Below, one piece after another: positions 47,881-64,000 of a stretch of 64,000 bases of DNA (position 1 is the first letter of the stretch; every line of letters starts with the position of its first letter). The notes beneath the pieces were generated by a model. It searched no databases. It was not told the origin of the DNA and saw nothing but the letters and a program-made list of their open reading frames with translations. This stretch comes from Karalla daura. Its lineage: Eukaryota; Chordata; Actinopteri; Chaetodontiformes; Leiognathidae. Made by a program: the position numbers and the translations under genes. The stretch lies in contig CM055205.1 of assembly GCA_029224185.1 (NCBI GenBank), forward strand, positions 19,780,542-19,844,541, given 5' to 3'.

Positions 47881-50800
47881 GCAACAGCAAAGAGCTTCAT
47901 CTGCTTTGAGGCGGCTCTCGAGCCGCCGCCTCTGACAGCACTTTTGATTGCACTTCCTCCCCGCCCCCGCTCAGACGCTATTGTTACCGGTACGAGTGTG
48001 TCAGAGAGCGTCTCCGCCTCTCACAGCAGAACTCATTCACCACCGTTTCCAGGAGGAAGAAAACCTCCTTTCCCAAACTCAAAGAGGAGCACGTCAATGG
48101 AAAACCTTCCCCTCATATCTCAGATGTTAAACCTGCCCCCCCCCCCCCCCCCCCGCCCTCCTCGTCTCTCTCATACTAATGAATACACAGCTGAAACTCT
48201 GCGCTCGTCCTTTGTCGGGGCAAAGTGAAGTCCAGACAACACTGTAGCGTGCGGCACTTTTTGGAAGCCGCCTCCGGGAACATAATTGGATTCTTGCTCT
48301 CGTCGCCACAGACGGACCGATCCAGGGACACCAAAGAGCGACGAGCGGCGATAAGGGAGAGGACAGAGACGGAGCGGGGCTCCGGTCGAGGGAGCAGATA
48401 AAGGACTCGTATGATTTAAAGCCTCCTCTTTTCATCTCGAGCCCCCCCCCCCCCTCCCCCGCCCCCGGCCTGCGGACGCACGCTGCTCGGATTATTGTGG
48501 CCCAGTTGTTTGCCAAAAAAAAAAAAGAGAAATGAAATGAGTGGAAGAAAGGCAGTTGGATCAATCTGTGATAGCAGTCCCAATGGGGTGGAAGTGAATG
48601 ATGATGAAAGGATGGGGTGAGAGTGTGTGTGTGGAGGAGGAGGAGGAGTGCAGGGCATCAATCACATTAAACCGTCATGGAAATGGGATTCCTTTCAGTC
48701 CATGAAAAGAAGGAAATGAAATAATGGGATGAGTATAAAATGAATGTTTAAAGTGAAATCCAAGACTAATAACGGTGACTCCACACACTTGCTCCTTGAC
48801 TCCAAACATGGAGTTCGCTACAACTCCAGTGACAGTGCAACAAATCTGCTTCACGTGGACCTAAAGGAAAACACGTCCTTACTTCTGTTTGTACACACTC
48901 CATAGCTGCATCGCTCCAGTTCCCACGTAGTTCAGAAGAAGACTGGTTAGAATAAGACAAGGAGAAGAAGGCTTAGTACTCCAAATAACCATTCTAGGTT
49001 CCCTCCAACGTGAGGAGGGTCAAATGTTTACAGAACAAGGTTTCCAGTTACATCGAGTCCAGGGCGCTCGAATACCAATCAATGGCCGCCGATGCTGGGG
49101 TTGTGTTTACAGTAAAGAGCTCCCACGTCCCCGTCAGTCAGTGGCATCTCTAGGGTGAATCTATCGTCCCCTTTTTATACGTTCTGTCTCCCTTTGATCT
49201 CTGTAAACACATCTTGTGGGAGGACAAGGAAAGACGAGAGATAATACAAGGGAACATGTGAGGGAATTTCTTTTTCTTGCCTCGGAAGAATCCTGAGGCC
49301 TAAAACCAGGCCACAGGAAGCTGATTCACACCAAAGACAGAATGAGAGAGAGACGTGTCACATCTCCAACGCCGCCTTCTCACCTCCAGTCCCATCGATC
49401 CCATTACGATCCCACTGGTCCGTTCCCATTGACAGCTGTCGGCAGCGGAGCTACCTCACGCTCTAACTGAACTGATGTCAGCCCCCCCCCCGTCTGGAAG
49501 ACGCTCGACCTTCACCTCCCAGGGTTCCTAAAAGCAGTCGGACAGACGCAGGCGTTCCGCGTCTGGACAGGAAAAGCACAAAATCCAACACGTGATCCTA
49601 GAAGGTAGAAAAGGAGATCACGTGGTCATTAAAAAGGGTATAAAATTAGGAGCAGCTATTGTAAATACACTATGGATCTGCAAAAAAATGACTAGCCTCC
49701 GTCTTATTCAGGAAAACCTAGTTAGGATTGGGAATGGTGAGTGTGTAAAACACCCTACTTGCGGTGCTTTATATATCTGAACTGTTAGAACCCCTGAAAT
49801 TGACTGTATGCGAGGTGTAAATACATCAGGTTGACTCTGTGTAGAGGGTTAGGAGAGCTAGTGACACACTGCTGGTCACAGGAGTTTCAGTTGAATCTAA
49901 AAGCAATATTAATGACAAAGGCACTGAGACATCACTAACATCGCTGGGCGGAAAGAAGAACCCCACATCGCACATCTTAACCCTCAACGAAACAAACAAG
50001 CCCACCACCGTCCTTTTTTCCACCGGTGTAAATACAAAATGTATGTTCTGCATGTGTATACTGTGAAAATATCTAATGTATTTCTTACTGCTAGGCTTAT
50101 GCAAGATTTTATACTATCGAAACGCTGCATTTACGACCCTGGACTCATCCACGGTGCAGTGAGGTGTCGTGACTGTGGAATCCTCTCATCAGGCGGCTGC
50201 AGGTGTCAGTCGCCACCTGCAGGGGGCGCCAGCGGCTCATCGACACTCAGGACAGATCTGCACTCCGAAAGAAATGCATGAATCCTTCAAAAACAACAGG
50301 TGTCTGATGGTAAACATGTCACCATGTTGTGAATAAATAGTTCAGTCAGTCGATGCAAAGACTGCAGAAGATTACGTCTAAAAAGTCACAACTTCTCATT
50401 TTCTACATGCGCTCATAAATCATGATCAAGCCGAAAGAAAAGAGGGAGGAGACTCCTAATTTATCTCTCAACTTATGCTGAAATTGAATGTCTCCTAACT
50501 AATGCACACCTGTTTAAGATGTCTGGAGTTTCTAACAAGTCACAGCTTGTGCTTGACTCAACATCCAATATGAAAGCTGATGACATTCTTTCAGTTGATA
50601 GTCTGATTGTAGAAGATGAGATAAAGATTTGTGTGGCACAGTGGGGAAATCTGCCTCATTGGAGATACAACAAGAGAAGAAAAGCATCAACAAAGACTTT
50701 AGCATCAATCAATAGTTTGTACGACTACACAAAAAAAGCAGGAAAATAAAGAAAAAAGACTTCAATGTGAGAGGACAATGAAATATCTTCATAATATGGT

Positions 50801-53800
50801 TTCAGTTCTACAATGTTGCCACAAATTACACAGCAGAATTCATTCAGGTCACGTATCTCTGAATTCCCGTTTTTCCAACATCACTTAAATGCATCGTGAT
50901 GAAGAGAATCACACAATATGTTCATTAAAAGAAATAGACGGAGTATAAAACTGATTGGTTTCTGGCCTCTAGTCGATACGTCTGCATATTAACCCCAAAG
51001 TTCAAGCTTCATGAAAGGATTTCACTGTCTGTCAATCAACCTCATCTGATGTTTTCTGTTTCATTTCACATCAGAGCCGCGGCTCACAAAGCCTCTCAGA
51101 GGAGCTCATCCGTGTGTGGGCAGGACCAGACTTAATGAAATGTTCTTTTCTGGCAGATTCGCTCTTCTGTTAATCTACTATTCTGTCCCAGAGAGTGTAA
51201 TGAAAAACCATGAAAGGATGCCTGCAGTGTCACCCTTTGCCAATTCCTCTGACCTTAATTGAAATCTTGTCTTTCTTTCTGTCCTTTTTTTGCTCCAAAT
51301 ATCAGAGGAACTGTCAACTGCAGTGCGACAGGATCAATTAATGTGATTTGTGTTCAGGGCTCCTGCAGTGCTCTTTGATAGGTGACAGGAAACAGCCACA
51401 ATAATGGAAAACCACTGGTCTCTGTCACTCTGAGCTCGCTCCACACATGAGGACCTGTTTTTTTTTGGAGGGGGGGGGATGAAGAACACACCTTTTACAC
51501 GTTGGGTGGTTTTTCTATTAGACTAGAATTCATCCCAGATCAGCAGCGCTCCCACTTTGCTGCACGCTCCACAGAAACGTTTTCGTTTATCTGCCTGAAA
51601 AACGTGTTCGCTCACCTGTCTGCACCGTGACGTCCCAGCACCTGAGAATGTTATTTTTATTTTAATACGAGAAAAGCAAAAACAAAACAAGAAGAAAAAC
51701 ACAATCCTATAATATCACCCATCATATCGTGTTTCATTTCTTTTACTCTGGGACAAAGACTCCACGGTTGCATTTGGGTGAAAAGATAAAACAAAAAAGA
51801 ATGAATGAACGAACATGCTCGAACACACGTCATTGTGAGAACTTTTTGTAGCATCACATCTAGCACCAAAAAAAGACGACTCCTCGCTACTAACGTGCTT
51901 GGTATTCCTCGGATTGCTCTGATATTATAGCCTCTCCCAGTCTTCCCAGTGTGTACCTGAGACTTCCTGCAGCATGCACACCTGTAGATTGCTTGTGGGA
52001 CCGCAGCCGCCATGTCGATAGTTACAGACCATAGTTAAGATTTATGCTGCACTGTTCTCCACAGCCCGGCCTCCTGAGCCCATCCTGGTTGTAATGGCTG
52101 GGGTCTGCCCCACCCCCCCCCGGTTTCCCATGATCCTCCTGGCTCCTAATTCCAGCCCTCTCTGCTGGTTTTCAGCAGAGTGGTCGTTAGAGGAGAAAAC
52201 TGCTGTTTGCGTCCGTTCTGTTGCCCTCACGGGTGTCAGCATGAGTTGTGCTGCTTCAAAAAGCAAAAAGCTTCTCTTCCATTTATCATTTTACAGTGAA
52301 AATATGTCGTAAATCTATCAAAACAAACTCAAACTTACAGTTTCTCAATGCTAGACCCTTGCATTCTTTATGTTGTGTGAATTTAACTATTGGATACACA
52401 TGTTTGAATGTCATGCATCTTACTTACTCACTTACTTTATTTGGTTGTGGGGAACCTGGGAGGTCAGGACGCCTCAGGAGGCCGAGCTGGATGTCAGGCT
52501 TGTTTTCAGTCCCAGACTCAGGCAGGTTGAAGTGTTATCACTGTCAATATTACCGCGACGACCTTACGTGAAAGATCACATTTCCCTTTTGAGTCGATCT
52601 CCAAATGTAGCATCGGTTGATTTTGTTCTCTCTAGTTAAGCAACATTTGCACGTCATCTTTCTTTTCTTTCAATCTTAGGTTTATAAGTTAACTACGACA
52701 CACTCGACCTTAAGAATGAGTTCAGTTGTGAAGAGTTATTTGAAGCTGTCAGTCAGTCTGTTTTCTTACAAACAGACATGCTTGAGCTCACAGGTTTATT
52801 TTATGTAATGCATCATTTTTCTAGTTAATTTTCAGCCCAGCATGACCCTGGATTTTACTTGCCAATCTGTTTTTTTTTTGTCTGTTTTGTGGAACTAATT
52901 AACCTATTGGCCCCAATCAAAGAAAAAGCTGTGAGGAGACCTGCACAGTTGCTAAATGTTGAATTTATTTAATATCAGACACCTTGCATCAAAGAGTGTT
53001 GTTGTTTTTGGATGGTGGGTAATCATTGACTCTAATGAGACTTCACAGCCCTGCCATGAACAAGCGACCCCCCCCCCCACCCTCCCCCTTTGTTTGCTTG
53101 AAGAATAAATCAGTGTTGATTTCTATACCAGTATTATACGAAACCTTTTGGCATCCTGCACAGACTTTTGTAAAGCTTCTCTTTTTTGTGTAATGAATGA
53201 ATAATTCAAATTAAATGACTTTTCAACAGACTCTGAATCAAATGTTTTCTTTTGTGCGTTGCTACATTTGCTGCTTTTTTTGTTTCAACACCATTTCATT
53301 CGTTTCTCTCAAGTATTTTCTATTTGGAAATCGGTGTGAGATTAGCAGGTTTTTCTAAGAAAAACGGCAGGAAAACTTTGTTTAAACAAAATCAGAGACT
53401 TCCTCGGAGACTTGTTACGCTCCAAAATTACAGCTCTTCAACTCTGAAATTAAACTTAAACTTATCCAGATGAAGCAGTTTATTTGTTATGCGCTCATAG
53501 TTTGCCCACATTATTAAGTGTGAGGAGCTGTGGACGGATTAAAACAGGAGCGCTCGGTCTGTTGCGTCTAATCTGGGATTTTCTGCTGCGTTCAAGTGAC
53601 TTTAAGATGTGTAAAACAGTTAATCAGCCCGACGAGGTCCATCATCAAATCTGACATCTTTGTGCTGTTTTCAGTTTAGTTTTAGTCAAGGAGGAATCAG
53701 TCAGTCATCATATAACTAATTTACAGGGTCAGGAGACAGACACACATAAAACATCACTGTCACAGTCACACCAAGTGTAAAGAGTCTCCGATCAACCTCA

Positions 53801-54240
53801 ACATTCATGTTTTCAGACTGTTGGAGTATCTGCAGAAAACCCATCCAGACACAGAGAACATGTAAACCCCTCACAGAGGCCTTTGGTCCAACTGGGATTC
53901 AACCCTTCTGGAACCTTCTGGCTATGAGTCGACTACATGTCCATTATCTTCAACTCACTTTGTATACACTAACTCTGCACTGTGTGTGTCTCTGTTGCTT
54001 TGTTTTTGCGTCTCTTTGTGTATCTGTCTTTGTCTGAACATGTATGTAGGTGACTGTCTCAGTGTATGTGGGTGTGTGTGTAACTTTGAGTAGGTGTGCC
54101 TCTTTGTGTGTGAATGAATAACGTGTGTATCTTTATGTGGGGCTGTATGTCTCTGTATGTCTCTCTGTATATGTAAGTGCCTCTGTCTGTATGTCTGTCT
54201 TTGTTTCGCTCTGTCTGTGTGTGTATGTGCGTGCATGTGC
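47240..54240. other. Gene-poor DNA between the Ig-like gene and the tcf19 upstream region
   Basis: The first part is presumably 3' UTR of the Ig-like gene; no polyadenylation site could be chosen. Holds a CAA tract at about 47849-47885, C runs at 48136-48153 and 48445-48454, dispersed repeat copy C at about 48830-49010, an isolated 76-codon open frame at 50519-50749 and fish-type microsatellites at 53985-54240. I see no exon set with homology. Confidence 0.55.
48830..49010. mobile_element. Dispersed repeat copy C (partial)
   Basis: Contains ACTCCATAGCTGCATCGCTC and a following AACCATTCTAGGTTCCCT stretch. Both resemble parts of copies A and B, but more diverged and without the TCC minisatellite. 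Confidence 0.45.
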
Positions 54241-54269
54241 GCGTGCAGGCAGGTCCAGAAGGCGCCCTG

Positions 54270-54360
54270 GCTGCCAGCCAATCAGGGCGGAGCCGGACGT
54301 GACGTCGCCGTTTGCGCTCGGAAGCGCAGGGAGCGGCGCGCCAAATTTCAAAGCACTTCC
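54270..54360 (+). promoter_or_regulatory. Candidate cell-cycle promoter (CCAAT, CRE, E2F, CHR-like)
   Basis: CpG-rich. CCAAT at 54278-54282, CRE-like TGACGTC at 54300-54306, E2F consensus GCGCCAAA at 54338-54345 directly abutting TTTCAAA at 54346-54352 (the reverse complement of a CHR-type TTTGAA). A donor at 54634/54635 (GACG|GTAATC) would end an untranslated exon. tcf19 is the next gene downstream on the same strand, and TCF19 in mammals is growth-regulated with late G1/S expression, so this is its likely promoter. Confidence 0.55.
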
Positions 54361-54787
54361 TCCCCAGACAGAGGTCGCGGCTCCGCACCGAGGACCGGCC
54401 GAGCCCAGCCTGTAAACCCCCAGAACCAGCCCAATCTGCGGCGCCAGAGCCGCAGCACGCTGCCTCAGCCGCCGCTGGAGCCTCGGACCGGGGAACGGAC
54501 CCAGCTCGACCCGGCAGAGAGACGCTCGGAGCTCCGCCTGAAACTCACCGAGACTCGGTGTCTGCAGCGTCTCCACGGCTCAAAGCGACAAGCTCCACCT
54601 CCGACTGCGCCTTCGGATCCGGTCCTGCTGGACGGTAATCGACGCTGGGAATCGATCAAATGCTCCATGTTGTGTCTGTGTGTAGTTAGGACAGGTTTAG
54701 TTCGGTGTGAGCTGACAGGCCTCACTCTCTCCTCATACTTCATTGTGTCCTGATCCTGTGATGTGTCACTGTCCACGCAGCTGATGT

Positions 54788-54818
<31 letters not shown>

Positions 54819-56524
54819 CGTGCGTGAGAGGGACAGAGACATGAGGCTCCCTGACGGTGTGTTGGTTAAGGAAGCTGCTTTGTCTTTCACTTTCAGCCCG
54901 GTATCTACTCTACCCTTATTTATCATTAGTAAATATACTCAGCGGTTACTGTGAGTTTGCGTCCGAGCTCATTAAGGATAAGATAAGAGAAATGTTTCCA
55001 CTGATAGTGCTAACTGAAAAGCATGTGTGTGACAAAACAAACAAAACTGAATAGAACTACCGTACTAAAATACTTGATATTTATATAATATTTGAGAGCA
55101 AGACATGCCAAAACTAAAAGTGATTGTGATAGTCTATCCACGTGATTGACTTCATCCAGGTTAGTTGTAAGAAACCAACTTATGGTGTCGTGTTGGGACA
55201 CAATATCCTTAAGGAACAGCAAAAAAGTCACCACAGGAGTGCAAAATACACTGGAGCAATATGTATTGGTACAGAAAAGCTTGTAGTTGTACAGCTGAAG
55301 TCGTTTGCTGTCGTTTTCTGATTTGACACTTCTGAAGATGTGAAGTGGTGATTGGAATTTTTGTGTTATGAGATGGGGAAAAAACACTTATTATACAGCC
55401 AAACATTTCAACTGCAGATATATGGTAGACTTTAAGTAAGAAAATACATGAATGGATTAGTTGAGTAACTTGGTGACAGATTGTCCATTTGTCCACGCCT
55501 GAGACATGTTCCCTGTCTGTCTTATGGGACTGGAGACACCTGGACACACATCAACACTAAACCACCAAACACCACCCATGCACCAGCTCAAAGCCGACTG
55601 CACACCTGCTCAAACAGTTTGACAAAAACACATTTTTCATGCCTTCTTTTTTCCTCTTAAAGCTCCTCTGAGGTGTCAGGATAATCATTTTGGTGAAGTC
55701 TAAGAGGTTTTTCACACTCCAAATGGAGCAATTAAGGAAAAGATGTTTGTGTTTCTGACACTCTCTCTGTTGTTTTGCTTTCAGATCAGCCAGAGCTGTG
55801 CTGTCAGCTTTCCCACCTGTGAGACGGCTGGATCCAGTCGCCGTGAGGAGCCGGGGATTTTCATCCGCCTCTGCCTGCCTCCCACACACACACACACACA
55901 CACAGACAGACAGGGGCTCAGGTGACAGCTGCTCAGGCCTGAACATATCAAACAGCAGAACTTCCAGAAGTCACGGCTGTCAGGTTCTGTCGCAGGTTTG
56001 CGTTTCACGGCTGTAATGTTTACCGCTGCCCGACACCACCGAGGCTCTGGACTCTAATCCCGCCTCCGCCGAGACTCCAGCCGGCCCACAAGCTCATTTC
56101 CACGCTCACTTAGCTGCTTTCACACACCCGCTGTCCATTCATGTACTCACAGAGGGAAACAGGCACCCGAGTGCAGCCTGTAGGTCTCATGGTCTGACTC
56201 CATCTCAAAGCTGCAGCTCAGCTCAGCCCAGTCCAGCTCAGCCCAGTCCAGCTCAGCCCAGTCCAGCTCAGCCCAGTCCAGCTCAGCCCAGTCCAGTCCA
56301 GATATAGCCCAGTCCAGATATAGCCCAGTCCAGATCAGCCCAGTCCAGATCAGCCCAGTCCAGATCAGCCCAGTCCAGATATAGCCCAGTCCAGCAGTAA
56401 AAGTCCTCTCACGATGGCCTCCAGGCTCGTGTAGCTCGGGTGCAGGCTCCAGGTGTGTGAGTGTGTGTGTGTGTGTGGGGGTGAGGGGAGGCGTGTCCGT
56501 GCTCAGACCCCCCCTGGCTCCGCC
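54361..56524 (+). other. Probable tcf19 5' untranslated exons and introns
   Basis: A possible non-coding exon ends at 54634. A second may begin after TTTTGCTTTCAG at 55785 and end near 55921 or 55995. A weak acceptor (GTGCTCAG) at 56506 would lead into the coding exon. These are splice-signal readings only. A 15-bp CAGCTCAGCCCAGTC-type tandem repeat occupies about 56215-56395, and TG tracts lie at 54786-54812 and 56456-56476. Confidence 0.35.
56215..56395. repeat. 15-bp tandem repeat upstream of tcf19
   Basis: Imperfect units of AGCTCAGCCCAGTCC, changing to AGATATAGCCCAGTCC and AGATCAGCCCAGTCC variants. Located 130-310 bp upstream of the tcf19 ATG. Confidence 0.9.
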
Positions 56525-61977
<5,453 letters not shown>

Positions 61978-64000
61978 GGCCCCGCCCCCAGAGGCCCCGC
62001 CCCCAGAGGCCCCGCCCATGAGGCCATGCCCCCTGGCTAAAAAAAAGAAAGGAAAAAAGTTAAATTCCTCCAGATTTACATCTGGAAATCAACAGAATCA
62101 ACACTGCACACGCCCCCCCCCCCGCTTCTCTCTCTTCAGACTGATCTCAGATCTGTGTTCACGCAGCAGCTCTGATGGAGCTCTCCAGCCCCGCTCTCAC
62201 GCTGGGGTCGAGGAGACGATGGTGGTGATGTTCAGGAATCAGAAAACGTCACAGCACTTCCTCCTCCGCCTCCGGCTGCTCCTCAGGACGCCTCGCAACA
62301 CATCCTGAACACACACACACTCACACACTCACACACACTCTCACACACACAGACTTACCTCAGGGTGAGATGTTTGATGCTGGAGCAGACCAGAGGGACT
62401 CATCCAGATGTTTGGAGGCCCTGACCTGTTCTCCACCCGTCTAGTCTGGACTGGACTCAGAGCTGTAGCTGCTGGACTGGAACGCTGTCCATTCCTCTCT
62501 CTCTCTCTCTCTCTCTCGAGCACCTTTTGTGGGATTTAACAAAAACTAAACTAGTCTGCTGTTTGGGGAGAAACAACAATCTGTGTTTCTAAAGCAGTGT
62601 TTTTGATCAGTTTACCTTCTGCTCTGCGTGTGTAATCTCTAATCGCTCTCACTTGCAGCTCGCTGGATAATGGAGGTGGTAAAAATAGGCTTTGTCGGCA
62701 CCGCTGTCGTGGAAAAATCTTTTTTTTTTTTTTACTTTGATCTCAGCGCTGTGGAGTTTATCAGAAGCGGGAGGAAATTGAGCAATAAAATTGCAGAAAT
62801 TGCAGATTGAGTTGTGACGGACTGGAGGCCTGACGGTCGCCTTGCAGCTCGGTTCCTCCTCGGTTCCTCCTCGGTTCCTCCTCGGTTCCTCCTCGGTTCC
62901 TCCTCGGTTCCTCCTCGGTTCTCCTTCACTACATCACAGCTCAACCAGCTGCTGGGCCTCCAGCACCGGGTCGAGCTGTTGACGGGTGGTTGCCATGGCA
63001 ACGGGCGATGCTTCGCCTAGCGACCTGAGGTCCCTGCACCTCTCTGCAGTAATGGCGTATCAGTTATTTAGGATGTAGCAATCAGTCTTAACGCTTTAAC
63101 ACGGGGGTTCAGAGGCTGGCGGGAGGAGGTTGTGAAAATGTAAAAGCAAAAAACAAAAAAAAAGTTTTGAAGGTTTGTCATATACGTAGTTTTCTGTGTG
63201 CTCTTTGCAGCTAAAGACGAGCGTGTTGCACGTTGTTTTTCTGTCTCCACGCCGTCTTCACCTCATCACTTACTGTCACTGCTGTAGCCACGCACCTGTT
63301 TGTCTCCAGTCCTGCAGATGTTCCCTCTGTTTCTGGAAAGGTCAAAGTGTAACCTGACAGGGAAGGCCGAGAGCTGCAGCCTAGCTGGTTCAGCGTCTGC
63401 TCCCCTCTGCTTCAGCTCAGTACCAGTGGGCCGTTCCCCTCTGGAGCCCAGCCTGAGGAACACTGTGATCCAGCAGAACCTAATCAACCCAATGCTGCAG
63501 CTCCTCTCCTCCCGGCACGTGCTGAGGCTTAAATCAACAAACGATCACTCGCTCGCCTGGTCGAATGATGACTTCACGACTCCCAGATGTTTGTTCTGTG
63601 TTGGAACAGTAGAGACGGACATGTCCAGCATGTCAACGATGCAGCAGCCTCTGGTGTGGAACCTATAAACCACAGCGTGTACAGCTCTTTGCACATCTGC
63701 AGTATTCTCCTTTTACTGGCAAACACCAAACCTGTGACCTTCACCATGTGGGCTCAGAGCCGCTCCACACACTCTCCGTGTTTCTGAGTGTTTTTTTCTC
63801 TCAGAGTCTCTACGTTTGCTGCAGAATGGAGCAGACGAGGAGACCAGAGGATGTTTGAGTAAAGTCACTCAGTTCACAGGACTCTGCTTTCACTGCCTTC
63901 ACTTTAATTACCACACTGACACTGCCTGACTGGCTGCGGGTTATTTGTGTGTGTGTTTGTGTATATGTGAATGTGTGTGTGTGTGTGTACAGAATAAAAC
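61978..64000 (+). other. tcf19 3' UTR and downstream flank
   Basis: Non-coding as far as seen. AATAAA candidates at 62784-62789 and at 63993-63998 near the window end. Contains a CT tract at about 62499-62517, an 11-bp CGGTTCCTCCT array at 62848-62923 and TG tracts at the very end. Confidence 0.45.
62848..62923. repeat. 11-bp tandem repeat (CGGTTCCTCCT)
   Basis: Seven copies, the last one altered. The unit resembles the TCC minisatellite of dispersed repeat copies A and B, but their flanks were not recognised here. Confidence 0.9.

Overview
This is vertebrate nuclear DNA, most likely from a ray-finned (teleost) fish. Genes are split into many exons with GT-AG introns. Microsatellites are very dense (AC/TG, GATA/GACA, CTAT, CT, AGCCC, CTCCT), and there are short dispersed repeats with LINE-like tails. 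Five protein-coding genes can be rebuilt exon by exon with intact reading frames.

Layout: (1) about 2.2-10.4 kb, minus strand: znf384, an eight-finger C2H2 zinc-finger factor. Its start exon is a tiny 21-codon exon at 10385-10447, and its untranslated 5' end is probably near 12 kb. (2) 16.0-20.4 kb, minus strand: flot1, the membrane-raft scaffold flotillin-1, with an untranslated first exon near 20.78 kb. (3) 22.05-28.73 kb, plus strand: tubb, a class I-like beta-tubulin, arranged head-to-head with flot1. It lies behind three CCAAT boxes spaced exactly 31 bp apart and has an extra intron inside the usual large last exon. (4) 35.7-47.2 kb, plus strand: an unnamed type I membrane protein. It has a signal peptide, three Ig-like repeats, one transmembrane helix and a long cytoplasmic tail; its Ig-like repeats lack the canonical disulfide cysteines. 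(5) 56.5-62.0 kb, plus strand: tcf19, an FHA plus PHD-finger chromatin factor. A GC-rich region upstream at about 54.3 kb has CCAAT, CRE, E2F and CHR-like elements typical of a cell-cycle promoter.

FLOT1, TUBB and TCF19 are all framework genes of the human MHC class I region on chromosome 6. The 16-62 kb part is therefore a compact MHC-related syntenic block, with flot1 and tubb in the opposite relative orientation to human and no MHC class I gene visible. ZNF384 is not in the human MHC, so its linkage here is a fish arrangement. The five genes do not form one pathway. tubb and tcf19 share cell-cycle type promoter logic.

The gene-poor stretches (10.5-16.0, 28.7-35.7, 39.5-44.8 and 47.2-54.2 kb) hold simple repeats, minisatellites and copies of at least one dispersed repeat family. 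No further convincing genes were seen. The best candidates for something undescribed are the cysteine-poor Ig-like receptor, the homogenised duplicate zinc-finger exons of znf384, the tubb intron, and the repeated placement of tandem-repeat arrays directly against splice sites.
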